This document shows positions 11,281 through 22,722 of a DNA stretch of 64,000 nucleotides, one piece after another. The notes under the pieces are model-generated. The model saw only the letters and a program-made list of their open reading frames with translations, was not told the DNA's origin and did not search any database. Source of the stretch: Janibacter sp. CX7 (GTDB taxonomy: Bacteria > Actinomycetota > Actinomycetes > Actinomycetales > Dermatophilaceae). The stretch covers positions 1,116,001 through 1,180,000 of the forward strand of contig NZ_CP101464.1 of NCBI RefSeq assembly GCF_024362365.1, given 5' to 3'. Both the position numbers and the translations under genes were made by a program. Numbering within the stretch: the first letter of the stretch is position 1; each line of letters begins with the position of its first letter.

Positions 11281-12401
11281 TGGGAGCCGACGCCCGGCGG
11301 GCGATCGCCCGGGCCCGGCGCATCGTCATCAAGGTCGGCTCGTCGTCGCTGACGAGCGCCGCCGGGGGAGAGCTCGACGTCGCCCGGCTCACCGCGCTGG
11401 TCAACGCGATCTCCGCCCGGCGCAGCGAGGGCACCGAGGTCGTCCTCGTCTCCTCCGGCGCCATCGCCGCCGGTATCGGCCCGCTCGGCATGGAGACGCG
11501 GCCCAGCGACCTCGCCCGCCAGCAGGCGGCCGCGAGCGTCGGGCAGGGCGTGCTGCTGTCGGCCTACGACAAGGCCTTCGGCCGGCACGGACACACCATC
11601 GGGCTCGTCCTGCTGACGGTCGACGACGTCACCCGGCGCACGAGCTACACCAATGCCAAGCGCACCTTCGACTCGCTGCTCGACCTCGGCGTGCTGCCGA
11701 TCGTCAACGAAAATGACACCGTCGCCACCCACGAGGTGCGCTTCGGTGACAACGACCGGCTCGCCGCGCTCGTCGCCCAGCTCGTCGGCGCCGACGCCCT
11801 CGTGCTGCTCACCGACGTCGACGCGCTCTACACGGCCAAGCCGGGCACACCCGGGGCCGAGCGGGTCGAGCTCGTCGCCGACCCGGCGGAGCTGGAGTCG
11901 ATCTCCATCGGCGGCACCGGCTCGGCCGTCGGCTCCGGCGGCATGACGACGAAGGTCGAGGCCGCGACGATCGCCGGTGCGTCCGGCATCCCGACGGTGC
12001 TCACCTCCGCCGACCAGGTCACCGAGGCGCTCGCCGGCGAGGACGTCGGCACGGCCTTCGCGCCCGCGCGACGTCGGCGGGGCTCACGCGCCCTGTGGCT
12101 CGCCCACGCGACGACCCCGCGCGGGTCGGTGCAGATCGACGAGGGCGCGGTGACCGCGCTGCGGGAGCGGGGCCGCTCGCTCCTGCCCGCCGGCATCACC
12201 GGGGTGACCGGCTCCTTCACCGACGGCGACCCGGTCGACGTCGTCGGCCCCGACGGCACCGTCATCGCGCGCGGCCTCGTCAACTACACCTCGGGTGAGC
12301 TGCCGCACCTCATGGGGCGCAGCACCAAGGACCTGGCCAAGGAGATCGGCCCGCAGTACGAGCGCGAGGTCATCCACCGTGACCACCTCGCCCTGCTCTG
12401 A
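11280..12401 (+). CDS. proB: Glutamate 5-kinase
   Basis: 373 residues: amino-acid-kinase domain (VIKVGSSSLTS, then NENDTVATHEVRFGDNDRLAA) followed by a C-terminal PUA domain (GSVQIDEGAVTAL, then GLVNYTSGEL). It phosphorylates L-glutamate in the first step of proline synthesis. It is coupled to obgE by a TGATG overlap. proA, the next enzyme, is 900 bp downstream, separated by the oppositely transcribed pdxY. The stop codon lies in a palindrome shared with the pdxY stop. Confidence 0.96.
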   Translation: MGADARRAIARARRIVIKVGSSSLTSAAGGELDVARLTALVNAISARRSEGTEVVLVSSGAIAAGIGPLGMETRPSDLARQQAAASVGQGVLLSAYDKAFGRHGHTIGLVLLTVDDVTRRTSYTNAKRTFDSLLDLGVLPIVNENDTVATHEVRFGDNDRLAALVAQLVGADALVLLTDVDALYTAKPGTPGAERVELVADPAELESISIGGTGSAVGSGGMTTKVEAATIAGASGIPTVLTSADQVTEALAGEDVGTAFAPARRRRGSRALWLAHATTPRGSVQIDEGAVTALRERGRSLLPAGITGVTGSFTDGDPVDVVGPDGTVIARGLVNYTSGELPHLMGRSTKDLAKEIGPQYEREVIHRDHLALL

Positions 12402-12411
12402 CCCGGGTCAG
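12398..12411. terminator. 14-bp palindrome spanning both convergent stop codons
   Basis: CTGACCCGGGTCAG is self-complementary and contains the TGA of proB (12399-12401) and the TGA of pdxY (12408-12410, minus strand). It may act as a small bidirectional terminator, though the stem is short. Confidence 0.4.
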
Positions 12412-13262
12412 CGCACGCGGGTGACCTCGAACTGCATGCGCGGGTGGGCGTAGGCCTCCTGCGCCTGGACCAGCTGCAGCTCCCGCTTGCCGGAGTCGAG
12501 GGTGAGCTGCAGCAGGTCGAAGACCGCCGAGACGGTCGCGCCGAGGGCCTGCTGCAGGTCGCGGCTGCGCAGCCAGTGGCTCGTGAAGAGCGCGGCTGTG
12601 ACGTCGCCGGAGCCGTTGGCCTTGAGCGGCAGGTGCGGGGTGCGCACGATCCACGCCTCGTCCTCGTGGCAGGCGAGCATCTCGATCGTGCCCTCGGGCC
12701 GGTCGGGGCGCAGCACCGAGGTGACGAGGATGGTGCTCGGCCCCATCGCCCGCGCGGCGTCGACGGAGGCGAGGGTCTCCTCGAGCGTCTCCGGCTCGGT
12801 CTCGGTGAGGAAGCCCAGCTCGAACTGGTTGGGCGTGATGAGGTCGGCCTGCGGGACGACCTTGTCGCGCAGCAGCACGGGGATCGACTCGTGGACGAAG
12901 CAGCCCGACTTCGCATTGCCCATCACCGGGTCGCAGGCGTAGATGGCGTCGGGGTTGGCGGCCTTGACCGCGGCGACGGCCTCGAGGATCGTCGCGCCGA
13001 TGCCCTCACCGCCCTGGTAGCCGGACAGGACGGCGTCGACCTCGGCGAAGGCCTCACGCTCACCGATCCCGGTGATGACGTCGGCGACGTCGGCCGGGTC
13101 CATCAGCGGACCCCGCCACGCGCCGTAGCCGGTGTGGTTGGAGAAGTTGACCGTGTGCACCGGCCAGACCTCGACACCGAGGCGCTGCATGGGGAAGACA
13201 GAAGCGGAGTTGCCGACGTGGCCGTAGGCGACGTGGGACTGGATCGACAGAATCGTGGTCAC
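12408..13262 (-). CDS. pdxY: Pyridoxal kinase PdxY
   Basis: 284 residues, PfkB/ribokinase fold. The N-terminus (ILSIQSHVAYGHVGNSASVF) is the conserved pyridoxal-binding start of PdxK/PdxY. The anion-hole motif KANGSGDVTAALF holds the catalytic aspartate. It phosphorylates pyridoxal in the B6 salvage pathway. The start is GTG 13262. It is divergent from proA with 38 bp between starts; GATGAT 6 nt before the GTG may be its -10. PdxY fits better than PdxK by its start and length, but substrate range is inferred. Confidence 0.93.
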   Translation of the reverse strand: MTTILSIQSHVAYGHVGNSASVFPMQRLGVEVWPVHTVNFSNHTGYGAWRGPLMDPADVADVITGIGEREAFAEVDAVLSGYQGGEGIGATILEAVAAVKAANPDAIYACDPVMGNAKSGCFVHESIPVLLRDKVVPQADLITPNQFELGFLTETEPETLEETLASVDAARAMGPSTILVTSVLRPDRPEGTIEMLACHEDEAWIVRTPHLPLKANGSGDVTAALFTSHWLRSRDLQQALGATVSAVFDLLQLTLDSGKRELQLVQAQEAYAHPRMQFEVTRVR

Positions 13263-13300
13263 CCCGGCATCATCGCATCGCCCGGTCGTAGCCTGTGCGC

Positions 13301-14566
13301 ATGACGGACAGCATCGCCACGGTCACGGACCTCGCCGAGCGGGCCCGCGTCGCCTCCCGCACTCTCGCCCTGCTCACCCGCGCCGACAAGGACGCCGCCC
13401 TGCTGGCGCTCGCGGACGCCGTCGATGCCGCCACGGACGACGTCGTCGCCGCCAATGCGCAGGACCTCCAGCGCGGGCGCGAAGGGGGGATGGCCACCGG
13501 CCTTCTCGACCGCCTCGCCCTCGACGCCGAGCGCGTCGCGGCCGTCGCCGACGCCCTGCGCGACCTCGCCGGGCTGCCCGACCCCGTGGGCGAGGTCGTG
13601 CGCGGATCGACGCTCGCCAACGGCCTGCAGATCCGCCAGGTGCGGGTGCCGATGGGGGTCGTCGGCATGATCTACGAGGCCCGCCCCAATGTCACCGTCG
13701 ACGCCGCCGGCCTGGGTCTGAAGTCCGGCAACGCCATGATCCTTCGCGGCGGCTCGGCCGCCGCGAGCACCAACCGTGCCCTCGTCACCGCCCTTCGCTC
13801 GGCCCTGGAGGCGCACGGCCTGCCGGCCGACGCCGTCCAGCTGCTCGAGGGCGACCACGACGCGGTCAAGGCGCTCATGACCGCCCGCGGCTTGGTCGAC
13901 CTGCTCATCCCGCGCGGGGGTGCGGGCCTGATCCAGACCGTCGTCACCGAGTCGACCGTGCCCGTCATCGAGACCGGCGTGGGCAACTGCCACGTCTACG
14001 TCGACGCCGCCGCCGACCGGGACAAGGCCCTGGCGATCACGCTCAACGCCAAGACCCACCGCCCGAGCGTCTGCAATGCCGCCGAGTCGCTCCTCGTCCA
14101 CCGCGCCGTCGCCGCCGACGTGCTGCCCGACGCGCTGCGCGAGCTCGCGGCCGCCGGCGTCGTGCTCCACGGCGACGAGGCGACCCGCGAGCTCGCCCCC
14201 GAGGGCGTGACGGTCGAGCCCGCGACGGACGAGGACTTCGACACCGAGTACCTCGCGCTCGAGATGTCCGTCGCCGTCGTCGACGACCTCGACGCGGCGA
14301 TGGAGCACGTGCGCCGCCACGGCAGCGGCCACACCGAGGCCATCGTCACCGAGGACCGGGCGGCTGCCCGGCGCTGGACCGCCGAGGTCGACGCGGCGGC
14401 GGTGCTCGTCAACGCCTCGACGCGCTTCACCGACGGCGGGGAGTTCGGCTTCGGGGCGGAGATCGGCATCTCGACGCAGAAGCTGCACGCCCGCGGCCCG
14501 ATGGCGCTGCCCGAGCTGACGACGACGAAGTGGGTCGTCGAGGGCGACGGCCAGATCCGGGGCTGA
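13301..14566 (+). CDS. proA: Glutamate-5-semialdehyde dehydrogenase (gamma-glutamyl phosphate reductase)
   Basis: 421 residues. It contains the ALDH-like core with [20 protein letters not shown], and the catalytic cysteine region [17 protein letters not shown]. It reduces gamma-glutamyl phosphate, the product of ProB, with NADPH. TAGCCT (13289-13294) lies 6 nt before ATG 13301, so it is likely leaderless and independently transcribed from proB despite the shared pathway. A strong hairpin follows. Confidence 0.96.
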   Translation: MTDSIATVTDLAERARVASRTLALLTRADKDAALLALADAVDAATDDVVAANAQDLQRGREGGMATGLLDRLALDAERVAAVADALRDLAGLPDPVGEVVRGSTLANGLQIRQVRVPMGVVGMIYEARPNVTVDAAGLGLKSGNAMILRGGSAAASTNRALVTALRSALEAHGLPADAVQLLEGDHDAVKALMTARGLVDLLIPRGGAGLIQTVVTESTVPVIETGVGNCHVYVDAAADRDKALAITLNAKTHRPSVCNAAESLLVHRAVAADVLPDALRELAAAGVVLHGDEATRELAPEGVTVEPATDEDFDTEYLALEMSVAVVDDLDAAMEHVRRHGSGHTEAIVTEDRAAARRWTAEVDAAAVLVNASTRFTDGGEFGFGAEIGISTQKLHARGPMALPELTTTKWVVEGDGQIRG

Positions 14567-14593
14567 CCCCCCTTCGCCCGTCCCGGACACAGC

Positions 14594-14629
14594 CGAGGGC
14601 CCTCCCCCCGACGCGGGGGAGGGCCCTCG
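14594..14629 (+). terminator. proA terminator
   Basis: A perfect 15-bp stem (14594-14608 with 14615-14629) closes a 6-nt loop. There is no T-tract, as for most hairpins in this window. Confidence 0.75.
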
Positions 14630-15004
14630 ACCGCTGTGCGTGTCACGCCCCGTGGGGTCCTGCGGCGACTGCAGCACAACGCGCGGCACGAGGCCGCGAC
14701 GATGCGGTGACACGTGGACCAGGAGGCGCCGACGTCGCCATGGTCGCCCGAGCCCGACTCGGAGCCTCCCCCGTGCCAGACGTGCGATCGTCGTTATCCC
14801 TGTGGTCCTGCCGGCCGCCTCCCGACGGCCGCGGTGTGAGGACTGTTCTACGCCGCTGCGGCGGCCCCCGGCAACACCACAGCCCGCCCATCGGTGAGCG
14901 GACACCGCCCACACGTCTGTCCACAGGCGCAGGGCGCGTTCCTCGCTCTCACCCACAGGCCTGTGGACGGCGACGGTGGACAACCTCGGCCGGGGACGGC
15001 CGGG
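14630..15004. other. Longest gene-free stretch; no coding gene recognised
   Basis: About 375 bp with no credible ORF (short frames are Arg/Pro-rich shadow translations). It holds a long imperfect hairpin (14800-14882), a CTGTCCACAG element (14917-14926), a perfect palindrome CCACAGGCCTGTGG (14953-14966) and GGTGGACAA (14976-14984). The latter three resemble DnaA boxes only loosely. Confidence 0.5.
14800..14882. other. Extended imperfect hairpin, candidate structured RNA
   Basis: Nested pairing: CTGTGGT/ACCACAG (7 bp), TGCCGG/CCGGCA (6 bp) and CCGCC/GGCGG (5 bp), separated by a 2x2 internal loop and a CCC bulge, around a 40-nt apical region. This is more pairing than expected by chance, though high GC raises the background. 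No promoter is identified. Confidence 0.35.
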
Positions 15005-15017
15005 TAGCATGGGCCGC

Positions 15018-15233
15018 ATGCTGAGCACCTTCGTCTCCCTCGCTGCCGAGACCGAGCACCACAACGCGCTGCCGATCCCGCCGTGGGGCTACGGCCTCTT
15101 CGCCCTGCTGATCTTCGCGATGATGCTGGCCGTCCTCTTCGCCTTCCGCCAGGCCGCGACCAAGATCCCGACCGCGGACAACACGGTCGCCCACGAGGTC
15201 CACGACGACCACGCACACGGGGACCACCACTGA
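15018..15233 (+). CDS. Small single-pass membrane protein of unknown function
   Basis: 71 residues: a short N-terminus, one hydrophobic helix (about residues 21-41, [19 protein letters not shown]), then a polar tail ending in a His/Asp cluster ([13 protein letters not shown]). The His-rich tail could bind metal; that is speculation. TAGCAT (15005-15010) is 7 nt before ATG 15018, so it is probably leaderless; ATG 15009 is a less likely start. Its stop overlaps the start of nadD, so it heads the nadD-rsfS-phosphatase operon. I do not recognise a named family. Confidence 0.7.
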   Translation: MLSTFVSLAAETEHHNALPIPPWGYGLFALLIFAMMLAVLFAFRQAATKIPTADNTVAHEVHDDHAHGDHH

Positions 15234-15823
15234 GCAAGCGCCTCGGCGTGATGGGTGGGACCTTCGACCCCATCCACCACGGTCACCTCGTCGCCGCCAG
15301 CGAGGCCGCCTCGCGCTTCGGGCTCGACGAGGTCGTCTTCGTCCCCACGGGGGAGCCGTGGCAGAAGGCGGACACCCAGGTCAGCCCGGCCGAGCACCGT
15401 TACCTGATGACGGTGGTCGCGACGGCGTCCAACCCGCGCTTCACCGTCAGCCGCGTCGACATCGACCGTGAGGGCCCGACCTACACGATCGACACCCTGC
15501 GCGACCTGCGCGAGCTGCGCCCCGACGACGAGCTCTTCTTCATCACCGGCGCCGACGCCCTCGCGCAGATCCTGTCGTGGAAGGACGTCGGCGAGCTGTG
15601 GGACCTCGCCCACTTCATCGGCGTCACCCGCCCCGGCTACCACCTCAGCGAGACGGGGCTGCCCGAGGACCGGGTGACCCTCCAGGAGGTGCCCGCCATG
15701 GCGATCTCCTCCACCGACTGCCGACAGCGCGTCGCCGCCGGCGAACCCGTCTGGTACCTCGTGCCCGACGGCGTCGTGCAGTACATCAACAAGTACGAGC
15801 TCTACACCGACGACCGGGAGTGA
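15230..15823 (+). CDS. nadD: Nicotinate-nucleotide adenylyltransferase
   Basis: About 197 residues. [21 protein letters not shown] is the nucleotidyltransferase signature with the HxGH-type motif, and [11 protein letters not shown] is the second (SSTxxR) ATP-binding motif. It joins ATP and nicotinate mononucleotide in NAD synthesis. No ATG, GTG or TTG sits at the expected start. The conserved N-terminus SKRLGVMGG is preceded in frame by CTG 15230, which overlaps the upstream stop as CTGA. The next starts are GTG 15248 (which would remove most of the first beta strand) and GTG 15083 (which would add 49 residues over the previous gene). I list the CTG start as most consistent with homology. Confidence 0.9.
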   Translation: MSKRLGVMGGTFDPIHHGHLVAASEAASRFGLDEVVFVPTGEPWQKADTQVSPAEHRYLMTVVATASNPRFTVSRVDIDREGPTYTIDTLRDLRELRPDDELFFITGADALAQILSWKDVGELWDLAHFIGVTRPGYHLSETGLPEDRVTLQEVPAMAISSTDCRQRVAAGEPVWYLVPDGVVQYINKYELYTDDRE

Positions 15824-15833
15824 CCGACACACC

Positions 15834-16220
15834 GTGGTAGCCACCCAGCAGGCCATCGACAACGCGACCATCGCCGCCCGCGCGGCGGCCGACAAGCTCG
15901 CGACGACCATCACCGGGCTCGACGTGTCCGGGCAGATGCCGCTCACCGACATCTTCCTCATCGTCTCCGCCGACAACGAGCGTCAGGTGCAGGCCATCGT
16001 CGACGCCGTCGAGGAGGCCATGCGCGAGGAGGCCCAGATCAAGCCGCTGCGCCGTGAGGGCAACGGCCCCGGTCGATGGGTCCTCATCGACTTCGGTGAC
16101 GTCGTCGTGCACGCGCAGCACGACGAGGAAAAGGACTTCTACGACCTCGAGCGCCTCTGGCGCGACTGCCCGCGCCTCGACCTCGGTGTCGTGGGCTCGC
16201 AGCAGTCCGACGAGCGGTGA
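15834..16220 (+). CDS. rsfS: Ribosomal silencing factor RsfS
   Basis: 128 residues. It has the DUF143/Iojap fold with GLDVSGQMPLTDIFLIVSA and GRWVLIDFGDVVVHAQHDE. It binds L14 on the 50S subunit and blocks subunit joining under starvation. Start GTG 15834 is 10 bp after nadD. The stop overlaps the next gene as GTGA, giving a coupled operon. The order nadD-rsfS-phosphatase matches mycobacteria. Confidence 0.95.
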   Translation: MVATQQAIDNATIAARAAADKLATTITGLDVSGQMPLTDIFLIVSADNERQVQAIVDAVEEAMREEAQIKPLRREGNGPGRWVLIDFGDVVVHAQHDEEKDFYDLERLWRDCPRLDLGVVGSQQSDER

Positions 16221-16855
16221 GCGAGGCGAAGGGGGAGCCCCGTCGCCTGATCGTGCTGCGCCACGGCCAGACCGTCTCCAACCTCAAGGGCATCTGGCAG
16301 GGGCACCTCGACCACGAGCTGACCGACCTGGGTCGGGAGCAGGCCGCGGCTGCGGCCCGGGCGATCGCCGCCCTTCGTCCCTCGCGGATCGTCTCCTCGG
16401 ACCTCTCCCGTGCCCACGACACGGCACTGGCCGTCGCCGCCGCGAGCGGTGACCTCGACGTGGCCGTCGACGAGCGCTGGCGCGAGATCCACGCCGGCGC
16501 CTGGCAGGGTCTGACGGCCGCGGAGGTGGGCGAGCAGTACCCGCTCGACGCCGAGCGGCTCGTGAGCGGCGAGGACTTCAAGCGGGGCGGCCACGGCGAG
16601 TCGCTCGCCGAGCTCGCCCAGCGCGTGCGCCCGGCCATCGACGAGCTCGTCGACGGCATGGACCCGGGGGAGACCGTCGTCGTCGCGACCCACGGCGTGA
16701 CCGGCCGCACCGTCGTCGCCGAGCTCGTCGGCCTCGAGCAGCAGACCGCCTGGCGGGTGCTCGGGGGCTTCGGCAACTGCCACTGGGCGGTCGTGGAGCA
16801 GGGGCGCTCCGGCTGGCGGATCACCCAGTGGAATGCCTCCGCCGAGGGCCTGTGA
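16217..16855 (+). CDS. Histidine phosphatase family protein (GpgP-like)
   Basis: 212 residues. It carries the catalytic RHG motif (LIVLRHGQTVSN), a second arginine region (SSDLSRAHDTA), the acid/base glutamate region (WREIHAGAWQGL) and the C-terminal ATHGVTGRTV histidine. In mycobacteria the gene in this position encodes glucosyl-3-phosphoglycerate phosphatase (GpgP), so a role in methylglucose lipopolysaccharide or a general phosphatase role is plausible but inferred from synteny. It is translationally coupled to rsfS by a GTGA overlap and followed by the tRNA-Ala promoter. Confidence 0.88.
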   Translation: MSEAKGEPRRLIVLRHGQTVSNLKGIWQGHLDHELTDLGREQAAAAARAIAALRPSRIVSSDLSRAHDTALAVAAASGDLDVAVDERWREIHAGAWQGLTAAEVGEQYPLDAERLVSGEDFKRGGHGESLAELAQRVRPAIDELVDGMDPGETVVVATHGVTGRTVVAELVGLEQQTAWRVLGGFGNCHWAVVEQGRSGWRITQWNASAEGL

Positions 16856-16874
16856 GCCCCTCGCGGAGCCCGAT

Positions 16875-16926
16875 TTGGAAAAGCGGGGGTGCGTAGGGTT
16901 AAACTCTCGCAGTCCCCTTCGGGGGA
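16875..16926 (+). promoter_or_regulatory. tRNA-Ala promoter and 5' leader hairpin
   Basis: TTGGAA (16875-16880) and TAAACT (16900-16905) with a 19-nt gap form a plausible promoter; TAGGGT (16894-16899) is an alternative -10. A perfect TCCCC-TTCG-GGGGA hairpin with a UUCG tetraloop (16913-16926) sits 10 nt before the tRNA, in the pre-tRNA leader. Confidence 0.5.
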
Positions 16927-16935
16927 AACCCACTC

Positions 16936-17010
<75 letters not shown>

Positions 17011-17017
17011 CGGGAGC

Positions 17018-17054
17018 CAGAAGGCCCGGATCGCATCGCGGTCCGGGCCTTCTG
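17018..17054 (+). terminator. tRNA-Ala terminator
   Basis: A perfect 13-bp stem (17018-17030 with 17042-17054) with an 11-nt loop, 10 nt after the tRNA. Confidence 0.75.
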
Positions 17055-17083
17055 CATGTCACGGCACCCTCTAGCGTGTGCGC

Positions 17084-18253
17084 ATGCCGATCGAGACGAG
17101 CCGCCCGGTCGCGGCCGGTGTCGTCACGGCGCTCGTCGGCTTCACGAGCGCCTTCGTCGTCGTCCTGCAGGGACTGACCGCCGTCGGGGCGACCCACGCG
17201 CAGGCCGCCAGCGGGCTGCTGGCCGTGACGATCCTCATGGGCCTGAGCTCGATCGTCCTCTCCCTGACGACCCGGCTGCCGATCACCGTGGCGTGGTCCA
17301 CGCCCGGAGCCGCGCTGCTCGCCTCCACGGGGACGGTCGACGGAGGCTGGCCGGCGGCGGTCGGGGCCTTCGTCGTCACCGGTGTCCTCGTCCTCGCGAC
17401 GGGACTCGTGCCGGCCCTCGGGTCGCTCATCACCCGGATCCCCGCCTCGGTGGCGCAGGCGATGCTCGCCGGCATCGTCATGCAGCTGTGCCTCGGGACG
17501 GTGACGGGCATGGCGGCCAACCCGTGGGCGGTGGGGCCGGTGGTCATCGTGTGGGTGCTCGCCCTGCGGCTGGCGCCGCGGTGGGCCTCGCCGCTCGCCT
17601 TCGTCGCGGCGGCGGTCGTCATCGCCGTCCACCTCGCCCGTTCCGGCGCGCCCGTCGACGCTGGCTCCCTCGTGCCCCGGCTCGAGCTCACCGCCCCGAC
17701 CTTCACACTCGGCGGCCTCGTCGGGATCGCCCTGCCGCTCTACCTCGTGACCATGGCCTCGCAGAACGTGCCGGGTGTCGCGGTGATGCGCGGCTTCGGC
17801 TACGAGGTGCCGTGGCGACGCTCGATGCTCGTCACCGGTGCGGGGACCGTCCTCGGGGCGCCCGCCGGCGGGCACGCGATCAACCTCGCGGCGATCAGCG
17901 CCGCCCTCGCCGCCGGTCCCGATGCCGGGGAGGACCGCTCCCGCCGCTGGATCGCGAGCGTGACCTCCGGCATCGTCCTCGTGCCCATCGGCATCGCCTC
18001 CGCAGCCTTCGCCACCCTCGTCTCGCTCGCGCCCGAAGGGGTGGTGGCGGCCGTGGCGGGACTGGCGCTCATGGGCACGCTCGCGACCTCCCTTCGCTCC
18101 GCGCTGGCGGAGCCGGGCGAGCAGGTGCCGGCGGTCGTCACCTTCGCCGTCGCGGCGTCGGGCACCGCCGTCGCCGGGGTCAGCGCGGCCTTCTGGGCCC
18201 TCGTGGCCGGGCTCGTGCTGCGGGCGGTGCTGCACCGGCCGACGACGGCCTGA
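17084..18253 (+). CDS. BenE-family transporter (benzoate/H+ symporter-like)
   Basis: 389 residues with about 11-12 hydrophobic helices. The family stretches PVAAGVVTALVGFTSAFVVVL, PITVAWSTPGAAL and LPLYLVTMASQNVPGVAVMR, with GAPAGGHAINLAAISAAL, are characteristic of BenE (PF03594). It would import an aromatic acid or related anion with protons; substrate is not evident, as no benzoate catabolic genes are nearby. TAGCGT (17072-17077) is 6 nt before ATG 17084, so it is leaderless. The gene ends 12 bp before the convergent amidohydrolase. Confidence 0.9.
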   Translation: MPIETSRPVAAGVVTALVGFTSAFVVVLQGLTAVGATHAQAASGLLAVTILMGLSSIVLSLTTRLPITVAWSTPGAALLASTGTVDGGWPAAVGAFVVTGVLVLATGLVPALGSLITRIPASVAQAMLAGIVMQLCLGTVTGMAANPWAVGPVVIVWVLALRLAPRWASPLAFVAAAVVIAVHLARSGAPVDAGSLVPRLELTAPTFTLGGLVGIALPLYLVTMASQNVPGVAVMRGFGYEVPWRRSMLVTGAGTVLGAPAGGHAINLAAISAALAAGPDAGEDRSRRWIASVTSGIVLVPIGIASAAFATLVSLAPEGVVAAVAGLALMGTLATSLRSALAEPGEQVPAVVTFAVAASGTAVAGVSAAFWALVAGLVLRAVLHRPTTA

Positions 18254-18265
18254 GCCGCCCCGACG

Positions 18266-19108
18266 TCACTCCCCGAGGAGCCGGGCAGCGTTGTCGTGCA
18301 GCACGGCCCGCGTCCAGTCGTCGCCGAGCCCGAGGTCGGTGACGGCCTGCACGGCGTGCTCGTAGGAGTAGGGGATGTTGGGGAAGTCGCTGCCGAAGAG
18401 CACCCGGTCGTCGAGCTCGGCCAGGTCGTCGAGCCGGTCGGTGGGGAAGGGGGCGAGGGCCTCGGTGAAGTCGGTGAAGGCCATCGTCGTGTCGAGGTGC
18501 ACGTCGGGGTGCTCGCGGGCGATGTCGAGGAAGTCGCCGTAGTCGGGCATCCCCATGTGGGCGATGACGAGCACGAGGCGCGGATGCCGCTCGAGCAGGT
18601 CGCGCACGGCGGCCGGCCCGGTGAAGCGCCCCGGCGCCGGGCCGTTGCCGGCGTGCATGACGATGGGCGTGCGCGAGCGCTCGAGCACCGGCCAGACCTC
18701 GTCCAGACGTGGGTCGTCGAGCGGGTAGTCGCCGACCTGGACGTGCACCTTTACGATGCGGGCCCCGGCCTCGATCGCCGCCTGCGTGTACTCCGCCGCA
18801 CCCGGCTCCGGGTAGAAGGTCGCCGAGTGGATCGCCTCGGGCACCCGCGCGGCGAAGTCTGTGGACCAGTCGTTGAGCCACTGCGCCATACCGGGACGGT
18901 GGGCGTAGTTGAGCGAGGGAAAGGCCCGCACACCGAGCGCTCGCAGGGTGGCCAGGCGCTCCCCTTCGTCCGTGCGATAGGTGATCGGCCACGGCCGGCC
19001 GGTGAGCGGACCGGCGGAGTCGAAGTAGGCCCACACCTTGTCGAGGACCCGCTGCGGCATGAAGTGGGTGTGGATGTCGATGATGGGCGCGTGGTGCAAG
19101 GGCTCCAT
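18266..19108 (-). CDS. Amidohydrolase-family TIM-barrel metal hydrolase
   Basis: 280 residues. The N-terminus IIDIHTHFMPQRVLD has the HxH metal pair; VMHAGNG, VIAHMGMPDYGDFLDIA and VLFGSDFPNIPYSYE supply further metal ligands and the catalytic aspartate. This is the amidohydrolase_2 (PF04909) group that includes ACMSD-type decarboxylases and lactonases. Substrate is unknown. It faces BenE tail-to-tail and is divergent from the YgjV-like gene with only 30 bp between start codons. TAGGGT 6 nt upstream makes it leaderless. Confidence 0.88.
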   Translation of the reverse strand: MEPLHHAPIIDIHTHFMPQRVLDKVWAYFDSAGPLTGRPWPITYRTDEGERLATLRALGVRAFPSLNYAHRPGMAQWLNDWSTDFAARVPEAIHSATFYPEPGAAEYTQAAIEAGARIVKVHVQVGDYPLDDPRLDEVWPVLERSRTPIVMHAGNGPAPGRFTGPAAVRDLLERHPRLVLVIAHMGMPDYGDFLDIAREHPDVHLDTTMAFTDFTEALAPFPTDRLDDLAELDDRVLFGSDFPNIPYSYEHAVQAVTDLGLGDDWTRAVLHDNAARLLGE

Positions 19109-19114
19109 GACGGC

Positions 19115-19132
19115 ACCCTAGGCCGGTAGGTT
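19115..19132. promoter_or_regulatory. Divergent leaderless promoter pair in 30 bp
   Basis: Minus-strand -10 TAGGGT (19115-19120) and plus-strand -10 TAGGTT (19127-19132) lie back to back with 6 bp between, each 6 nt from its ATG (19108 and 19139). Each -35 region must fall across or beyond the other gene's start. Confidence 0.65.
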
Positions 19133-19138
19133 CGGGCG

Positions 19139-19768
19139 ATGACTTCGACCCTGCTCGAGGTGGTCGGCTGGGTGGGCTCCGCGGTCCTCGTGGTGTCCCT
19201 GCTGCAGACCAACCTGCACCGGCTGCGGTGGATCAACCTCCTCGGCTGCCTCGTCCTGATCGGCTACAACGGCGCGGTCGGGGTGTGGCCCATGGTCGGG
19301 CTCAACGTCGTGCTCGCCGCGATCAACGTCTGGTACCTCGTGCGGGCGCACCGCGACCGCCACGACGGGCGCGCCTACCAGGTCCTCGAGGTGGCCGCCG
19401 ACGACACCTACCTGCGGCACGTCCTGCGGGTGCACGCGGCCGACATCGAGCGTTGGCAGCCGGGCTTCGTCCACGACCCGAGCGCCGACGACGACTGCTA
19501 CCTCGTGCTCACCGGCGACGAAACCGTGGGGGTGGTCGTCGTGCGACCCGGGGCGAAGGGGGAGGCCCGGATCGTCCTCGACCACGTCACCGCCCGCTAC
19601 CGCGACCGCACGCCCGGGGAGTTCGTCTTCGGGCAGGAGGGTCCCTTCCGCCGGCGGGGCTACACGCGGGTGCGCACGCCGTCGGGCATGCGCAACCCCT
19701 ACTACGCCCGCCTCGGCTTCGTGCCGGACGGTGACCACTTCGTCCTCGACCTCCCGGGGGACACGTAG
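19139..19768 (+). CDS. YgjV-like membrane protein with a GNAT-like C-terminal region
   Basis: 209 residues. The first ~75 contain three hydrophobic segments ([55 protein letters not shown]), the YgjV pattern. The rest is soluble and ends [21 protein letters not shown], which resembles the C-terminal strand of GNAT acetyltransferases. No clear acetyl-CoA-binding loop is seen, so activity is uncertain. It is leaderless from ATG 19139. Its stop TAG is part of the TAGGCT box that probably drives leuS. Confidence 0.75.
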   Translation: MTSTLLEVVGWVGSAVLVVSLLQTNLHRLRWINLLGCLVLIGYNGAVGVWPMVGLNVVLAAINVWYLVRAHRDRHDGRAYQVLEVAADDTYLRHVLRVHAADIERWQPGFVHDPSADDDCYLVLTGDETVGVVVVRPGAKGEARIVLDHVTARYRDRTPGEFVFGQEGPFRRRGYTRVRTPSGMRNPYYARLGFVPDGDHFVLDLPGDT

Positions 19769-19771
19769 GCT
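19766..19771 (+). promoter_or_regulatory. leuS -10 box (TAGGCT) overlapping the upstream stop
   Basis: TAGGCT begins with the TAG stop of the preceding gene. The predicted start near 19778 leaves a ~30-nt leader with GGGAGAAG (19793-19800) as ribosome binding site. Confidence 0.45.
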
Positions 19772-19808
19772 TGGCGCGCACACGTCGACCCCGGGAGAAG
19801 CACCACAG

Positions 19809-22709
<2,901 letters not shown>

Positions 22710-22722
22710 CTCCTGACGCGCA

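Noticed and set aside
14917..14984. Group of CTGTCCACAG / CCACAGGCCTGTGG / GGTGGACAA elements resembling an origin
   Set aside because: The copies match the DnaA consensus poorly, there is no AT-rich unwinding region, and no dnaA/dnaN genes are nearby. Similar TCCACAG elements occur in other intergenic regions here.
19769..19808. Possible T-box leader of leuS
   Set aside because: Only ~30-40 nt lie between the predicted transcription start and the ATG, too short for a T-box aptamer.
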